In this document: piece after piece, positions 1 through 7,369 of the stretch
Layout of the letters: the number at the start of each line of letters is the position of its first letter
How positions within the stretch are numbered: position 1 is the stretch's first letter
NCBI GenBank assembly: GCA_049511415.1
Contig: JBEKYC010000112.1
Span: forward strand, 1-13,214
DNA: 13,214 bases
DNA from: Bog-159 sp049511415
GTDB taxonomy: Bacteria; Acidobacteriota; Terriglobia; Bryobacterales; Bryobacteraceae
Direction of reading: 5' to 3'
Position numbers and translations under genes: made by a program
Notes under the pieces: generated by a model
The model's database searches: none
Told to the model about the DNA's origin: nothing
What the model saw: only the letters and a program-made list of their open reading frames with translations

Positions 1-324
1 GCCCAGTCGTTCCAGCTCAGCGAGGCCGGCTATTATCAGCTACGTCTCGCCAATGGCCGCCGCGACGAAGTCGGCGTCAACCCCGATCCCAAGGAATCGA
101 ACCTCGATGTGATCCCCGACGATGTCCTGGCCTTGTGGCAGGGCCGAGGCGGCCAATCTTCACCGTCTTCACAAAACGCGTCGGCCCCCGGCCCGGCCGC
201 GCCCCACAAGACGCCCGAAACGGTCTGGTGGTACGTCATGTTGCTGGTGCTTGTTTCCGCTCTGGCGGAATCGGCCCTGGCCAGCCGCTACCTCAGCACC
301 CAGCGCGAGGAATCGGAACGTTAG
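1..324 (+). CDS. BatA-like membrane protein, C-terminal end (5' end outside window)
   Basis: The frame is open from the first base and ends at TAG 322-324, giving 107 codons of a C-terminus. It reads as a beta-rich tail (…GYYQLRLANGRRDEVGVN), then a motif like VNPDPKESNLDVIPDDVLAL, a Ser/Pro/Ala-rich linker, and one last membrane helix of about 20 residues (WWYVMLLVLVSALAESALAS) followed by a short charged tail. The 'VN…ESNL…' motif before a final helix ending in an 'E(S/A)xLAxR' pattern is typical of BatA/VWA-type proteins (aerotolerance-operon family, N-terminal BatA domain), which act in the membrane near MoxR ATPase and DUF58 proteins. The N-terminal and any VWA domains lie upstream and cannot be seen. 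The large DUF4175-like gene downstream fits this operon type. The family call rests on the tail only. Confidence 0.7.
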   Translation, partial: AQSFQLSEAGYYQLRLANGRRDEVGVNPDPKESNLDVIPDDVLALWQGRGGQSSPSSQNASAPGPAAPHKTPETVWWYVMLLVLVSALAESALASRYLSTQREESER

Positions 325-432
325 CAGCCTACCCGCAAGGTTGATCTCACCGATTGCTTCAGCAACGCTACCGAGGTGGTGCGCGAGGGCCCCCGCCTAC
401 TCGGCCAGAGGGGTTAGACAAACGTGTCGACT

Positions 433-458
433 TGTATAGCGTAGCGTTTCGCTATACA
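433..458. promoter_or_regulatory. Palindromic operator candidate upstream of higBA
   Basis: A perfect 9-base inverted repeat, TGTATAGCG (433-441) and CGCTATACA (450-458), is separated by 8 bases and lies 20 bases before the toxin start. A TATAGT hexamer at 460-465 could be a -10 box, and no strong -35 is evident. HigA-type antitoxins normally repress their own operon by binding such a palindrome over the promoter, so this is the likely HigA/HigBA operator. The symmetry is seen; the binding is inferred. Confidence 0.6.
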
Positions 459-478
459 CTATAGTAACAGGTAACGGC

Positions 479-757
479 GTGATTGAGACGATCAAGCACA
501 AAGGCTTGCGGCGGCTCTATGAGAAGAACGACCGAAGCGGCATCCGGCCAGACCTTGTGGAAAAGGTGCAGAAGATTCTTTCGGCGCTGGAAGCGGCGAA
601 CGGCCCGGGAGAAATGGCACTGCCCATGTTTCGGTTTCACCCGTTGACCGGCGACCGGCGCGGTACATACGCGGTGACGGTCAAGGCCAATTGGCGCGTT
701 ACGTTCCGTTTTCACGAAGGGGCCGCGTACGATGTAAATTTAGAGGACTATCACTAA
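479..757 (+). CDS. higB: HigB-like toxin (RelE/ParE superfamily mRNA interferase)
   Basis: A 92-residue protein that matches the HigB 'plasmid maintenance system killer' family over its full length. It has the N-terminal IKHKGLRRLYEK segment, a central helix, and the diagnostic C-terminal strands FRFHPLTGDRRGTYAVTVKA, NWRVTFRF and DVNLEDYH. HigB toxins cut mRNA on the ribosome and are neutralised by HigA. The start is GTG at 479; no ATG gives the full family N-terminus, and the Shine-Dalgarno is weak. The toxin-first order, with a palindrome just upstream and a HigA-type antitoxin 58 bases downstream, is the normal higBA layout. The usual basic and aromatic residues of the C-terminal strands are present, so nothing suggests inactivation. 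The target specificity cannot be read from the sequence. Confidence 0.9.
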   Translation: MIETIKHKGLRRLYEKNDRSGIRPDLVEKVQKILSALEAANGPGEMALPMFRFHPLTGDRRGTYAVTVKANWRVTFRFHEGAAYDVNLEDYH

Positions 758-773
758 GAGCTTTTAAGGAAAC

Positions 774-802
774 CTGAAAGCACAAAACCAACTGAAAGCA
801 CA
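774..802 (+). repeat. Short direct repeat between higB and higA
   Basis: The 11-mer CTGAAAGCACA occurs at 774-784 and again at 792-802, with an 18-base period. The second copy runs into the CAGGAG Shine-Dalgarno (801-806) of the antitoxin gene. It may be a small tandem duplication that moved the ribosome-binding site into place, or may have no function. Confidence 0.5.
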
Positions 803-815
803 GGAGCACCAGACC

Positions 816-1115
816 ATGCCGATGAAGAACCCCAATCACCCCGGCGATATTATTCGGGATTGCCTCGATGAGCTAGGCGTCAACATCACGGATGCCGCCA
901 AGGCGTTGGGCGTGACCCGCGTGGCGCTGTCGCGTGTCATCAATCGCAAGGCGGGCGTGTCCGTTGAAATGGCCGTGCGGCTGGAAAAGACCATCGGCAG
1001 CACCGCAGCCTTTTGGCTTCGCCTGCAGCTCAACTACGATTTGGCGCAGATACAGATGCAAAGTGGAAGGATTCACGCGCGCCGCTTGCGCACCCCGGCG
1101 CATGCCCCGGCATGA
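816..1115 (+). CDS. higA: HigA-like antitoxin (HTH XRE family)
   Basis: A 99-residue protein of the HigA/VapI antitoxin family. It starts NPNHPGDIIRDCLDELGVNI, followed by a classic XRE helix-turn-helix at residues 24-45 (TDAAKALGVTRVALSRVINR), then SVEMAVRLEKTIGSTAAFWL and an LQLNYDLAQIQ segment typical of the family. It should bind and neutralise the upstream HigB and repress the operon through the palindrome at 433-458. The ATG at 816 has a CAGGAG ribosome-binding site 9 bases upstream; a second in-frame ATG lies two codons later. The basic, Pro/Ala-rich tail (residues 87-99) is a little longer than in many homologues. The pair is complete and looks functional. Confidence 0.92.
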   Translation: MPMKNPNHPGDIIRDCLDELGVNITDAAKALGVTRVALSRVINRKAGVSVEMAVRLEKTIGSTAAFWLRLQLNYDLAQIQMQSGRIHARRLRTPAHAPA

Positions 1116-1380
1116 CTGATGCAATTTCGCTTGCATCTCGCGAGATATTCGCAGCCAGGCGAAGCCCGTATTCTTTCGGCTATGAGCAAGGAGGATGCCG
1201 AAGATTTTCTATCGTTAGTGTCGTCATTCACAAGGCGGTTGGATGCAGCTACCGCCGCGGCCATGCTCGTGAACACCGGCCTTGAACGCTGCAAATGTCT
1301 GGCGCAAGATGGTGCGCTCCACGCTTCTCTAGTGCGATATCCTTCAGTTATAAGCGTTGGCTGCGCCGTTGGAGGGTTCC
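1116..1380. other. Intergenic gap between higA and the DUF4175-like gene
   Basis: This 265-base stretch has no recognised gene. A plus-strand frame is open through it (ATG at 1182 opens MSKEDAEDFLSLVSSF), but it has no ribosome-binding site and runs on as an out-of-frame shadow of the next gene. The last bases carry a good GGAGGG Shine-Dalgarno (1371-1376) for the ATG at 1381. Together with 325-432 this may be the flank left when the toxin-antitoxin pair was inserted. Confidence 0.4.
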
Positions 1381-4300
1381 ATGAGTTTCCGCGAACAACT
1401 TCACGCATATATTGCGCAACTGGAACAGCGTCTGCGTTGGAGCACCTTGCTGCGCGGCTTTGCCATTATCACCGGCGGCGCTTTGGTGGCGACGCTGGTG
1501 CTGGTCACGATCGCCAATGCGCTCGCATTTTCGCGTGGAAGCGTGACCGCGGCGCGTTTTGCGCTGATCCTGGTTCTGGCCATCGCCGCTGGCGCCGGGT
1601 TGGCGCTGCCCTTGCGCCGCCTGACACGGCGCCGCGCGATCGGCACCGCCGAAGCTGCCTTCCCGCAATTCCAGCAGCGCCTCACTACCTTCGCCGAGCG
1701 TGACGGACAAGATCCCTTTATTGAACTTCTGGCCGGGGACACTCTCGAAGTCGCCCGTTTCGCCGAGCCCAACCAAATGGTCACCGACCGCCGCCTTTGG
1801 ATCTCGCTGGGCGCCGGCACCGGCGCTTTCGCCATCCTGATCTGGATGATCGCCGCCGGGCCCGGCTTTCTAGGATATGGCGCTTCGCTGCTGTGGACCG
1901 GTCCGCACCGCGGCAAGCCGGCGCTTTACGACTTGCGCGTGACTCCCGGCGACGCCGTCGTGCGCCGCCATGCCGACCAGTTGGTTTCGGCGCTCCCCAC
2001 CGGCCTGCGGTCGCCCAGCGTGAAGTTGTATGCGCGCTTTCAGAGCTCTTCCAAGTGGGAAGAAATCGACATGCAACCCGAGGCGGCCGGCAGTTTCGCC
2101 GGCGGCTATGACTTTCTTTTCGCCGGTGTGCCTGAGAACGTCGAATACTATGTCACCGCCGGAGCGATGACGTCGCAGCACTTCAACATTCACGTCTCCG
2201 ATTTGCCCGCGGTGAAGCAGATTCGCGTCACCTACCACTACCCCACCTGGACCGGGATGCCGTCCGATGTCGAGGAGCGCGGTGGCGATCTGCGCGCCGT
2301 CACCGGCACCGAGGCCGAACTCGATGTCTCGATGGACCGGCCCCTGCAGGGCGGCCGGATCCAGCTCGATAACGGACAGCAGATCGAGCTCACCGGCGGC
2401 CAGAATAACGTCTATCGCGCTTCCGTCAAGATGGATCGGGACGGCGTCTACCACGTCACCGGCGTGGAGCAGGGACAAGCCGTTCGCGTCAGCGAGGATT
2501 TCTTCATCGAAGCCCGCAAAGCCAACCCGCCTCAGATTTCATTGGTGCGGCCGGGCCGGGGCGACTACGACGCCAGCCCCATCGAAGAGGTAACCGTGGC
2601 GGCCAAGGCCAGCGACGATTACGGCCTTAGCGGCGTCGCGCTGCATTATTCGGTCAACGGCGGCCCCGAGACTACGGTGGACCTGCTCCGGCAAAAGGGC
2701 GAAAAACAGGCCGATGGCTCGACCACGCTCTCGCTGGAGGATTTCAAGCTGATCCCGGGCGACCTGATCAGCGTTTACGCTACCGCCAAGGACGCCAACG
2801 CCGAAGCCCACACCGATATGATATTCATCCAGGCACAGCCGTTCGAGCGCGAGTTCTCGCAATCGCAACAGTCCGGCGGAGGCGGCGGCGGTGGCCAAGG
2901 CAATCAATCCGCGCAGATCTCGCAGCGGGAGAAGGAAATCATATCCGCGACGTTCAAACAGCAACGGGAAAAGAACTCCACCCCACAGCAGGCCGCCGAC
3001 ATCGCCAAGCTGCTGTCCCAATCGCAATCTACGTTGCGCGATCAGGCCGTCTCGCTTTCCGGCCGCCTGCAGGCCCGCGAGTTGACCGAAGAGGTACAGG
3101 CGATAAACGAATTCCAGAAGGAAATGGTCGCCGCTTCCGAAGCCATGGAGCCGGCCACGCAGCAATTGCGGCAAGAAAAATGGAAGGACGCTATTCCCAA
3201 CGAGCAGAAGGCTCTGCAATTCCTGCTCCGCGCCGAGGCCACCTTTCGGCAAATTGAAGTTGCGTTTGGCCGCGGAGGCGGAGGCGGCGGAGGCGGCGCG
3301 GCGCGCGATCTGGCCAGCCTCTTCGATCTGGAACTCGATACCGAGAAAAATCAATACGAGACCCGCCAAACGGCGGCCACCACCGCCGAACAAAAGCAGC
3401 AGGAAATCGCCGACGCTCTGAAAAAGCTCGACGAACTGGCCAAACGCGAGGAGGATCTAGCCCAGCAGCAACGCAATGGCGCCCAGACTGCCGAGCAGAA
3501 ATGGCAACAGGAGATGTTGCAACGCGAGGCGGAGCAGCTCCAGCAACAGATGGAGCATCAACTTGCGCAAAATGGCCAACAAGGCCAACAGGGCAGCCAG
3601 CAAGGTAGCCAGAGCGGCTCGGCTTCCGGGCAATCCAGCGGCAAGGCGGGCGAATCCGCCGACAGCCGCCGACAGGCATCCCAACAGGCACTCGACCGGT
3701 TGCGCCAGGCCAACGACGACATGCGGCGCGCCGTCTCCCAGCATGCCAGCGCGGCCGATTCCCGCCGCGCCGCCGACCGCTTGCGCCAGGCCACCGACCT
3801 GCTTGGCGGCATGCAGCAGCAGGACGCCGCAAGCCGCCTCAACTCGATGGCCAAAGGGGCCGATCAATTGGCGGCCCAGCAAAAGCAGCAAGCGGATCAC
3901 GTGCGCAGCTTGTTGGCCGAGCAGAATGCCGCGCGGGCTTCCGGCAAGCCGATGAACTACCCTTCCGCCCAGGAAATCGACAAAATAGTCAACGATCGCC
4001 AGCAGGTGACCGATGACCTGGCGCGCCTGACTGAGCAAATCCGCACCACGGCGCGCGAACTGGCGCCCACGCAGCCGTCGGCTTCTTCCAGGTTGCGGAG
4101 CGCGCTCGATGGGATGGACGAAAATGATCTCGGCACCCGCATGCAACGCAGCTCCGATCGGCTGCGTAGCGGCAACTTCTCGGATCCGTTCGAAACCGCC
4201 CTCACCAGCGACCTGCAGAAGCTGGGGCAACAGGTGGGCGACGCGGCGCGCGCCTTGGGCAGTGCTCGGCACACTTCCAAGGACGCCGCGCTCAACGGCG

Positions 4301-4902
4301 CCATGGACGATCTATCCCGCCTGCGCGACCAACTCGCGGGCCTCGGCGGACGCGCCGGCCAACCCGGTCAGCAGCAGGCAGCCCAGCCACAGGCAGGTCG
4401 AGGCGGCGGAGATCAATTGGGCCCGGTCGGCAACCGCCTCGCCGGTCCGGTAGGCAATCCGGCTGGTGGCGCAACCAATCGCGATCGCAACGTGCTTGGC
4501 GCTTATGATACCGGTAATACGCGCATCGCCGGCCGGGCCGTCGCGCCCCAACAAGGCCCCAACCCGGCCGATACCCAGCGCCAGATTGACCAGGGATTGA
4601 ACCTGCTCAACGGGATTCGCGCCGCGGTGCAGGATAGTCCCGAGTCGCGGCAGCAGTTGCAGTCCCTGATCGATCAAATGCGCAATCTGGATCCAAAACG
4701 CTTTCCGGGTAATCCGGCCCTGGTAGACCAGATGCACCAGCAACTCGTCAGCGGGGTGGACGCGTTGGAACTGCAACTGCGCCGCCAACTCGACGAAAAC
4801 CGCGGCGGCACGATCCGCAACGCCGACTCAGCCAAGGTCCCGGCCGGCTATCGGGAATCGGTCGCAGATTACTATCGCAAACTCTCGGGCGGCGTCCATT
4901 AG
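1381..4902 (+). CDS. Large DUF4175-like membrane and coiled-coil protein
   Basis: A protein of 1173 residues. The start is ATG 1381 (MSFREQLHAY), chosen for the GGAGGG site four bases upstream over a TTG eight codons earlier. Three hydrophobic segments lie at about 23-50, 57-78 and 139-172, followed by beta-rich repeats at 180-485. These include the family-type motifs TYHYPTWTGMP (284-293), AKASDDYGLSGVALHY (408-423) and GDLISVYATAKD (460-471). A poly-Gly run (499-505), long Gln/Glu/Arg-rich coiled coils (about 512-900), a second poly-Gly run (632-639), LFDLELDTEKNQYET (647-661) and Gln/Gly-rich linkers (about 730-760 and 984-1035) come next. The C-terminal helical part contains FPGNPALVDQM. 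Homologues are annotated DUF4175 and usually sit in MoxR/DUF58/BatA operons; the biochemical role is unknown. The long soluble part probably faces the periplasm. BatA upstream supports the operon, although higBA now separates the two. Confidence 0.8.
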   Translation: MSFREQLHAYIAQLEQRLRWSTLLRGFAIITGGALVATLVLVTIANALAFSRGSVTAARFALILVLAIAAGAGLALPLRRLTRRRAIGTAEAAFPQFQQRLTTFAERDGQDPFIELLAGDTLEVARFAEPNQMVTDRRLWISLGAGTGAFAILIWMIAAGPGFLGYGASLLWTGPHRGKPALYDLRVTPGDAVVRRHADQLVSALPTGLRSPSVKLYARFQSSSKWEEIDMQPEAAGSFAGGYDFLFAGVPENVEYYVTAGAMTSQHFNIHVSDLPAVKQIRVTYHYPTWTGMPSDVEERGGDLRAVTGTEAELDVSMDRPLQGGRIQLDNGQQIELTGGQNNVYRASVKMDRDGVYHVTGVEQGQAVRVSEDFFIEARKANPPQISLVRPGRGDYDASPIEEVTVAAKASDDYGLSGVALHYSVNGGPETTVDLLRQKGEKQADGSTTLSLEDFKLIPGDLISVYATAKDANAEAHTDMIFIQAQPFEREFSQSQQSGGGGGGGQGNQSAQISQREKEIISATFKQQREKNSTPQQAADIAKLLSQSQSTLRDQAVSLSGRLQARELTEEVQAINEFQKEMVAASEAMEPATQQLRQEKWKDAIPNEQKALQFLLRAEATFRQIEVAFGRGGGGGGGGAARDLASLFDLELDTEKNQYETRQTAATTAEQKQQEIADALKKLDELAKREEDLAQQQRNGAQTAEQKWQQEMLQREAEQLQQQMEHQLAQNGQQGQQGSQQGSQSGSASGQSSGKAGESADSRRQASQQALDRLRQANDDMRRAVSQHASAADSRRAADRLRQATDLLGGMQQQDAASRLNSMAKGADQLAAQQKQQADHVRSLLAEQNAARASGKPMNYPSAQEIDKIVNDRQQVTDDLARLTEQIRTTARELAPTQPSASSRLRSALDGMDENDLGTRMQRSSDRLRSGNFSDPFETALTSDLQKLGQQVGDAARALGSARHTSKDAALNGAMDDLSRLRDQLAGLGGRAGQPGQQQAAQPQAGRGGGDQLGPVGNRLAGPVGNPAGGATNRDRNVLGAYDTGNTRIAGRAVAPQQGPNPADTQRQIDQGLNLLNGIRAAVQDSPESRQQLQSLIDQMRNLDPKRFPGNPALVDQMHQQLVSGVDALELQLRRQLDENRGGTIRNADSAKVPAGYRESVADYYRKLSGGVH

Positions 4903-5070
4903 GCGAGAGAAACTGACTAACGTTCCCGCGTCCACGCCGGCGCGACAGAATCATGACTGGACCATGAGTTACAGACCGTGATTCTGTTACTAATGGCTGT
5001 TGCTTCCGTGTGTCCAGTCCACACCGAAGAATCCGTCGTCTGGCAGATAGGTAAGTTCGACCATTCGCCA
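4903..5070. other. Spacer after the DUF4175-like gene with one weak inverted repeat
   Basis: No gene was recognised. A 9-base inverted repeat, ACAGAATCA (4945-4953) and TGATTCTGT (4979-4987), encloses 25 bases. It has no T-run, so it is not a good intrinsic terminator. It might mark an insertion-sequence end near the transposase remnant that follows, but nothing proves this. Confidence 0.3.
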
Positions 5071-5453
5071 CTACGCCTCGGCGGTTTCTTTCCACGAAAG
5101 CCGACCGCGCCCAGCGGGCCGGAAACAGCATGTAGGCATTGGTCAATTGATGCTTGCCGTTGCCCCAGGGAACTTCCTCGACCAACACAGCTTCGCAGCG
5201 GCGGCAATCGACGCGCCGCACGGCGTACAGCAGGAAGACCAGAAACCCCCAAAGGGATGAAGTCGTAACGCCTTTCCGCGAGTTGATCATAACCGGGCGC
5301 CGGCTGATGGCAACGGGAACAAACCGCCGCCGAACCCTTACGCGGACGAACGGCGATTTCGATGCTTTTATGATCGGAACTGAAGGAGGCTTGCTGGTAA
5401 ACGAAACCCTGGAAATGATGGCAACGGTTTAAAATCGTGATGAGTTGTAGCAT
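5071..5453 (-). pseudogene. ISL3-family transposase, N-terminal remnant with two frameshifts
   Basis: Reading the minus strand from ATG 5453 gives MLQLITILNRCHHFQGFVY, then IEIAVRPRKGSAAVCSRCHQ, PAPGYDQLAERRYDFIPL. Near 5251-5255 one base is missing and the text continues in the next frame as LWGFLVFLLYAVRRVDCRRC and VEEVPWGNGKHQLTNAYMLF, PARWAR. Near 5104 one extra base shifts it again, to RLSWKETAEA and a stop at 5071-5073. The two CxxC pairs (CSRC, CRRC) form the zinc finger of ISL3-type transposases, and the LSWKETAEAF stretch normally follows it. Intact enzymes have about 400 residues or more; only about the first 130 are here. The DDE catalytic domain is absent, so this is a dead fragment. 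Confidence 0.85.
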
Positions 5454-5475
5454 GGCGAAAAAGACAGCTGCGTGA

Positions 5476-5661
5476 ACGCCCAGGATAAACCGCGCCACGC
5501 CTGTGCCGGCTGCGGACCTGGAGCATTACTGCCGAGGCCTGAACGATTGGCCGCGCTCATGGATGGGATGGGAAAAAGACCTGCCGCGATCGCCGTCGCC
5601 TTTCGCTGCTGAGATGGCGCGCATAGAATTCTATGCACAGGCGGCTCTGCTGAAAAAATAA
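5476..5661 (+). pseudogene. Short coding-like remnant of unknown family
   Basis: A plus-strand frame open between a TGA at 5473 and TAA at 5659-5661 reads, in part, DLEHYCRGLNDWPRSWMGWE, then KDLPRSPSPFAAEMARIEFY and AQAALLKK. The composition (several Trp, Tyr, Asp and Glu in natural-looking context) is that of real protein, unlike the other frames. There is no plausible start codon with a ribosome-binding site. It begins close to the 5' end of the transposase remnant on the other strand. I read it as a broken piece of a hypothetical gene, and the family is not recognised with certainty. Confidence 0.35.
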
Positions 5662-5811
5662 CTTACGAGTGGAGGAAACCGGTCCGGATACAGAGAAGAA
5701 CGAACCGAGAAGCTACACAGTCAGATCGCGTGAACCATTCGCATTCGTCGGCAGTTCTCCGCATAATTCAGGTGCTGCCGTTCGCCGGGACAAGAATGGA
5801 TGGCAATCCAG

Positions 5812-6213
5812 TTAAGGGCGGAGGGCATCGCGCAGGAGCTCGGGGACGGGCGCGGGCAACAGCTTGCCATCCTGACGGCGCATGTAGGCGATCTGCTGTT
5901 CTCCGCGCGCCACTAACTCATCGCGGCGCCGGTATTCGAATAGCAGCGTCAGCCGGCTTTGCGTAAGAGATCCAAGTGTCATCTGTATGAGTATCTCGTC
6001 GAAGGCCCGAATATCTCCCAGATACTCACACGAGCAAAACAGGGTCACTAGCGCCAGATCGGATTCAAGCTCGGCGAGGAGCGCGGGGACGTGTTCGCGC
6101 AGAAACATTTCGCGGCAACGCCCCTGCCAGCGCACGTGATTCACGTAATACACGTTGCCGGCCAGGTTGGTATCTTCAAAGCCGACTATGTGACGGTACT
6201 CGTAAGTGCGCAT
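5812..6213 (-). CDS. Enediyne biosynthesis-type thioesterase (CalE7/SgcE10-like, hotdog fold)
   Basis: A 133-residue hotdog-fold protein. The start is ATG 6213 (MRTYEYRHIVGFEDTNL), because family similarity begins exactly there although the frame is open to 6354. The segment FEDTNLAGNVYYVN (12-25) and HVRWQGRCREMFL (26-38) is the signature of the thioesterases that release the polyene from enediyne polyketide synthases. It is followed by LALVTLFCSCEYLGDIRAFD, LFEYRRRDELVARGEQQIA and the C-terminal LPAPVPELLRDALR. These enzymes hydrolyse, and may decarboxylate, the ACP-bound beta-keto polyene. Only 70 bases separate it from the AT-domain ORF upstream, matching the usual PKSE-thioesterase order. 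The gene is uninterrupted, but its partner synthase is not intact here, so it may be orphaned. The ribosome-binding site is weak. Confidence 0.85.
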   Translation of the reverse strand: MRTYEYRHIVGFEDTNLAGNVYYVNHVRWQGRCREMFLREHVPALLAELESDLALVTLFCSCEYLGDIRAFDEILIQMTLGSLTQSRLTLLFEYRRRDELVARGEQQIAYMRRQDGKLLPAPVPELLRDALRP

Positions 6214-6283
6214 CAGGCTTCGATAATTACCGCGAATGCTAAGTTGTCCGCACGGTAAGTGGGGATGTGGGAGGCGCCCGCGG

Positions 6284-7369
6284 CTAATTCGATCCACCCA
6301 TCGGGGCGCGCACTTTGAAAAACCAACGGGCGACCGTGCATGGCGCCATCTCACAGGGATTGCTGAAGAAGCGCGGCAGGCCCGCGAATGGACGGACGAA
6401 TCTTCCGGCGAAGAGGGCTCCGCAATCGACCGGCGCGCCCGTTGTGAAAGCCGCGGCGAACGCGGTTAACAGGGCTTCGGCCGAGAACACCGGAGCCTTG
6501 ACAAGGTCGCTGGCCAAGGTGCTCAGGACGCGCCCATGGCCAACTTCGATCCAAAGCTCCACATCGTCACGCACGGCGGCGACGGCTTCGGCGAAACGCA
6601 CGGGCGAAGTGAGCTGACTGCGGAGCAAGGCGCGCAGGTCGGCATGGGGATCAAGAGCCGCACCCGTCACGGTGGAGATGACGGCTCGATCGAGCGGGCG
6701 GAAGTTTACATCCGCGAGATACTCGGCCAGCGGATCGGCGGCCGGCTGCAACAGAGGCGAGTGGAACGCGCGCGATACCGGCAGTGTAACAGCGGCTATG
6801 CCTTTCGAGCGGGCGCGCGCCATCACGCGTTGGACTGCGCCGGTCTCCCCCGAGATGACGGTTCGCGACGGAGCGTTGAAGGCCGCGACTACGACTGACT
6901 CGCCGGCGATCAGCGCGGCCAATTCAGGTGGCGAGACCGCGATAGTGGCCATGGCGCCGCGTGCGCCTGGCAATGCGGACATGATGCGTCCGCGTGCGGC
7001 GGCCAGATCGATGGCATCGGATTCCGAAAGCGCGCCTGCCCAGCAGAGCGCGGTAAGCTCGCCCAAGCTATGGCCGATCGCGACTGAGGCATTCAGTGAC
7101 AGCCGGCGAAGCTCGCTTAGCGCGGCGAGAGACGCTTTCACGATGGCTGGCTGATCGTTGTGTCCGTCCTGGCCGGGGAAGAGGAATCCGATGCGGGGCG
7201 GCGAAAGAGGGTCGATGCATGACGGCTCCATATTCGCCAACCTGGCAGCCAATTCTTCCGGAGTGGATGCGATTACGGCGGCGCGGAAGGTTGACGCGGG
7301 CTGTGATTCCGCCGCCAGGCTTGCAGCAACGTCGGTGAGCTCCGCGCGGGAGAGCGTTATTCTCGGCAA
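6284..7369 (-). CDS. Acyltransferase (AT) domain ORF, probable relic of an enediyne-type iterative PKS
   Basis: This 361-codon ORF contains a malonyl-type AT domain. PRIGFLFPGQ lies at 58-67, QPAIVKASLAAL at 73-84, active-site Ser101 in GHSLGE (99-104), AARGRIM at 124-130, AFHSPL with His203 at 201-206, and RPFAGLPRFFSNPCEMAP at 326-343. The first 50 residues resemble a KS-AT linker. The PCE tail and the thioesterase gene next door point to a PKSE. The expected KS before it and the ACP, KR, DH and PPTase after it are missing; after residue 343 the sequence looks unrelated. Only five residues separate PGQ from QPAI, where AT domains normally have some 30-45, so an in-frame deletion is likely. 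The TTG start at 7369 is doubtful; ATG at 7231 is the alternative. It probably makes no functional protein. Confidence 0.7.
   Translation of the reverse strand: MPRITLSRAELTDVAASLAAESQPASTFRAAVIASTPEELAARLANMEPSCIDPLSPPRIGFLFPGQDGHNDQPAIVKASLAALSELRRLSLNASVAIGHSLGELTALCWAGALSESDAIDLAAARGRIMSALPGARGAMATIAVSPPELAALIAGESVVVAAFNAPSRTVISGETGAVQRVMARARSKGIAAVTLPVSRAFHSPLLQPAADPLAEYLADVNFRPLDRAVISTVTGAALDPHADLRALLRSQLTSPVRFAEAVAAVRDDVELWIEVGHGRVLSTLASDLVKAPVFSAEALLTAFAAAFTTGAPVDCGALFAGRFVRPFAGLPRFFSNPCEMAPCTVARWFFKVRAPMGGSN

Noticed and set aside
1119..1703. Plus-strand open frame of 194 codons beginning after higA
   Set aside because: No ribosome-binding site, and most of it lies out of frame over the well-supported DUF4175-like gene; the codon pattern is that of a shadow.
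2539..3393. Long minus-strand frame inside the DUF4175-like gene
   Set aside because: Leu/Gly/Arg-rich shadow of the Gln/Gly-rich coding strand, with no recognisable motif. The same applies to minus 3457-4272.
4945..4987. 9-base inverted repeat after the DUF4175-like gene as a terminator or IS end
   Set aside because: The loop is 25 bases, the stem is not GC-rich and no T-run follows; there is no matching terminal repeat at the other transposase remnant.
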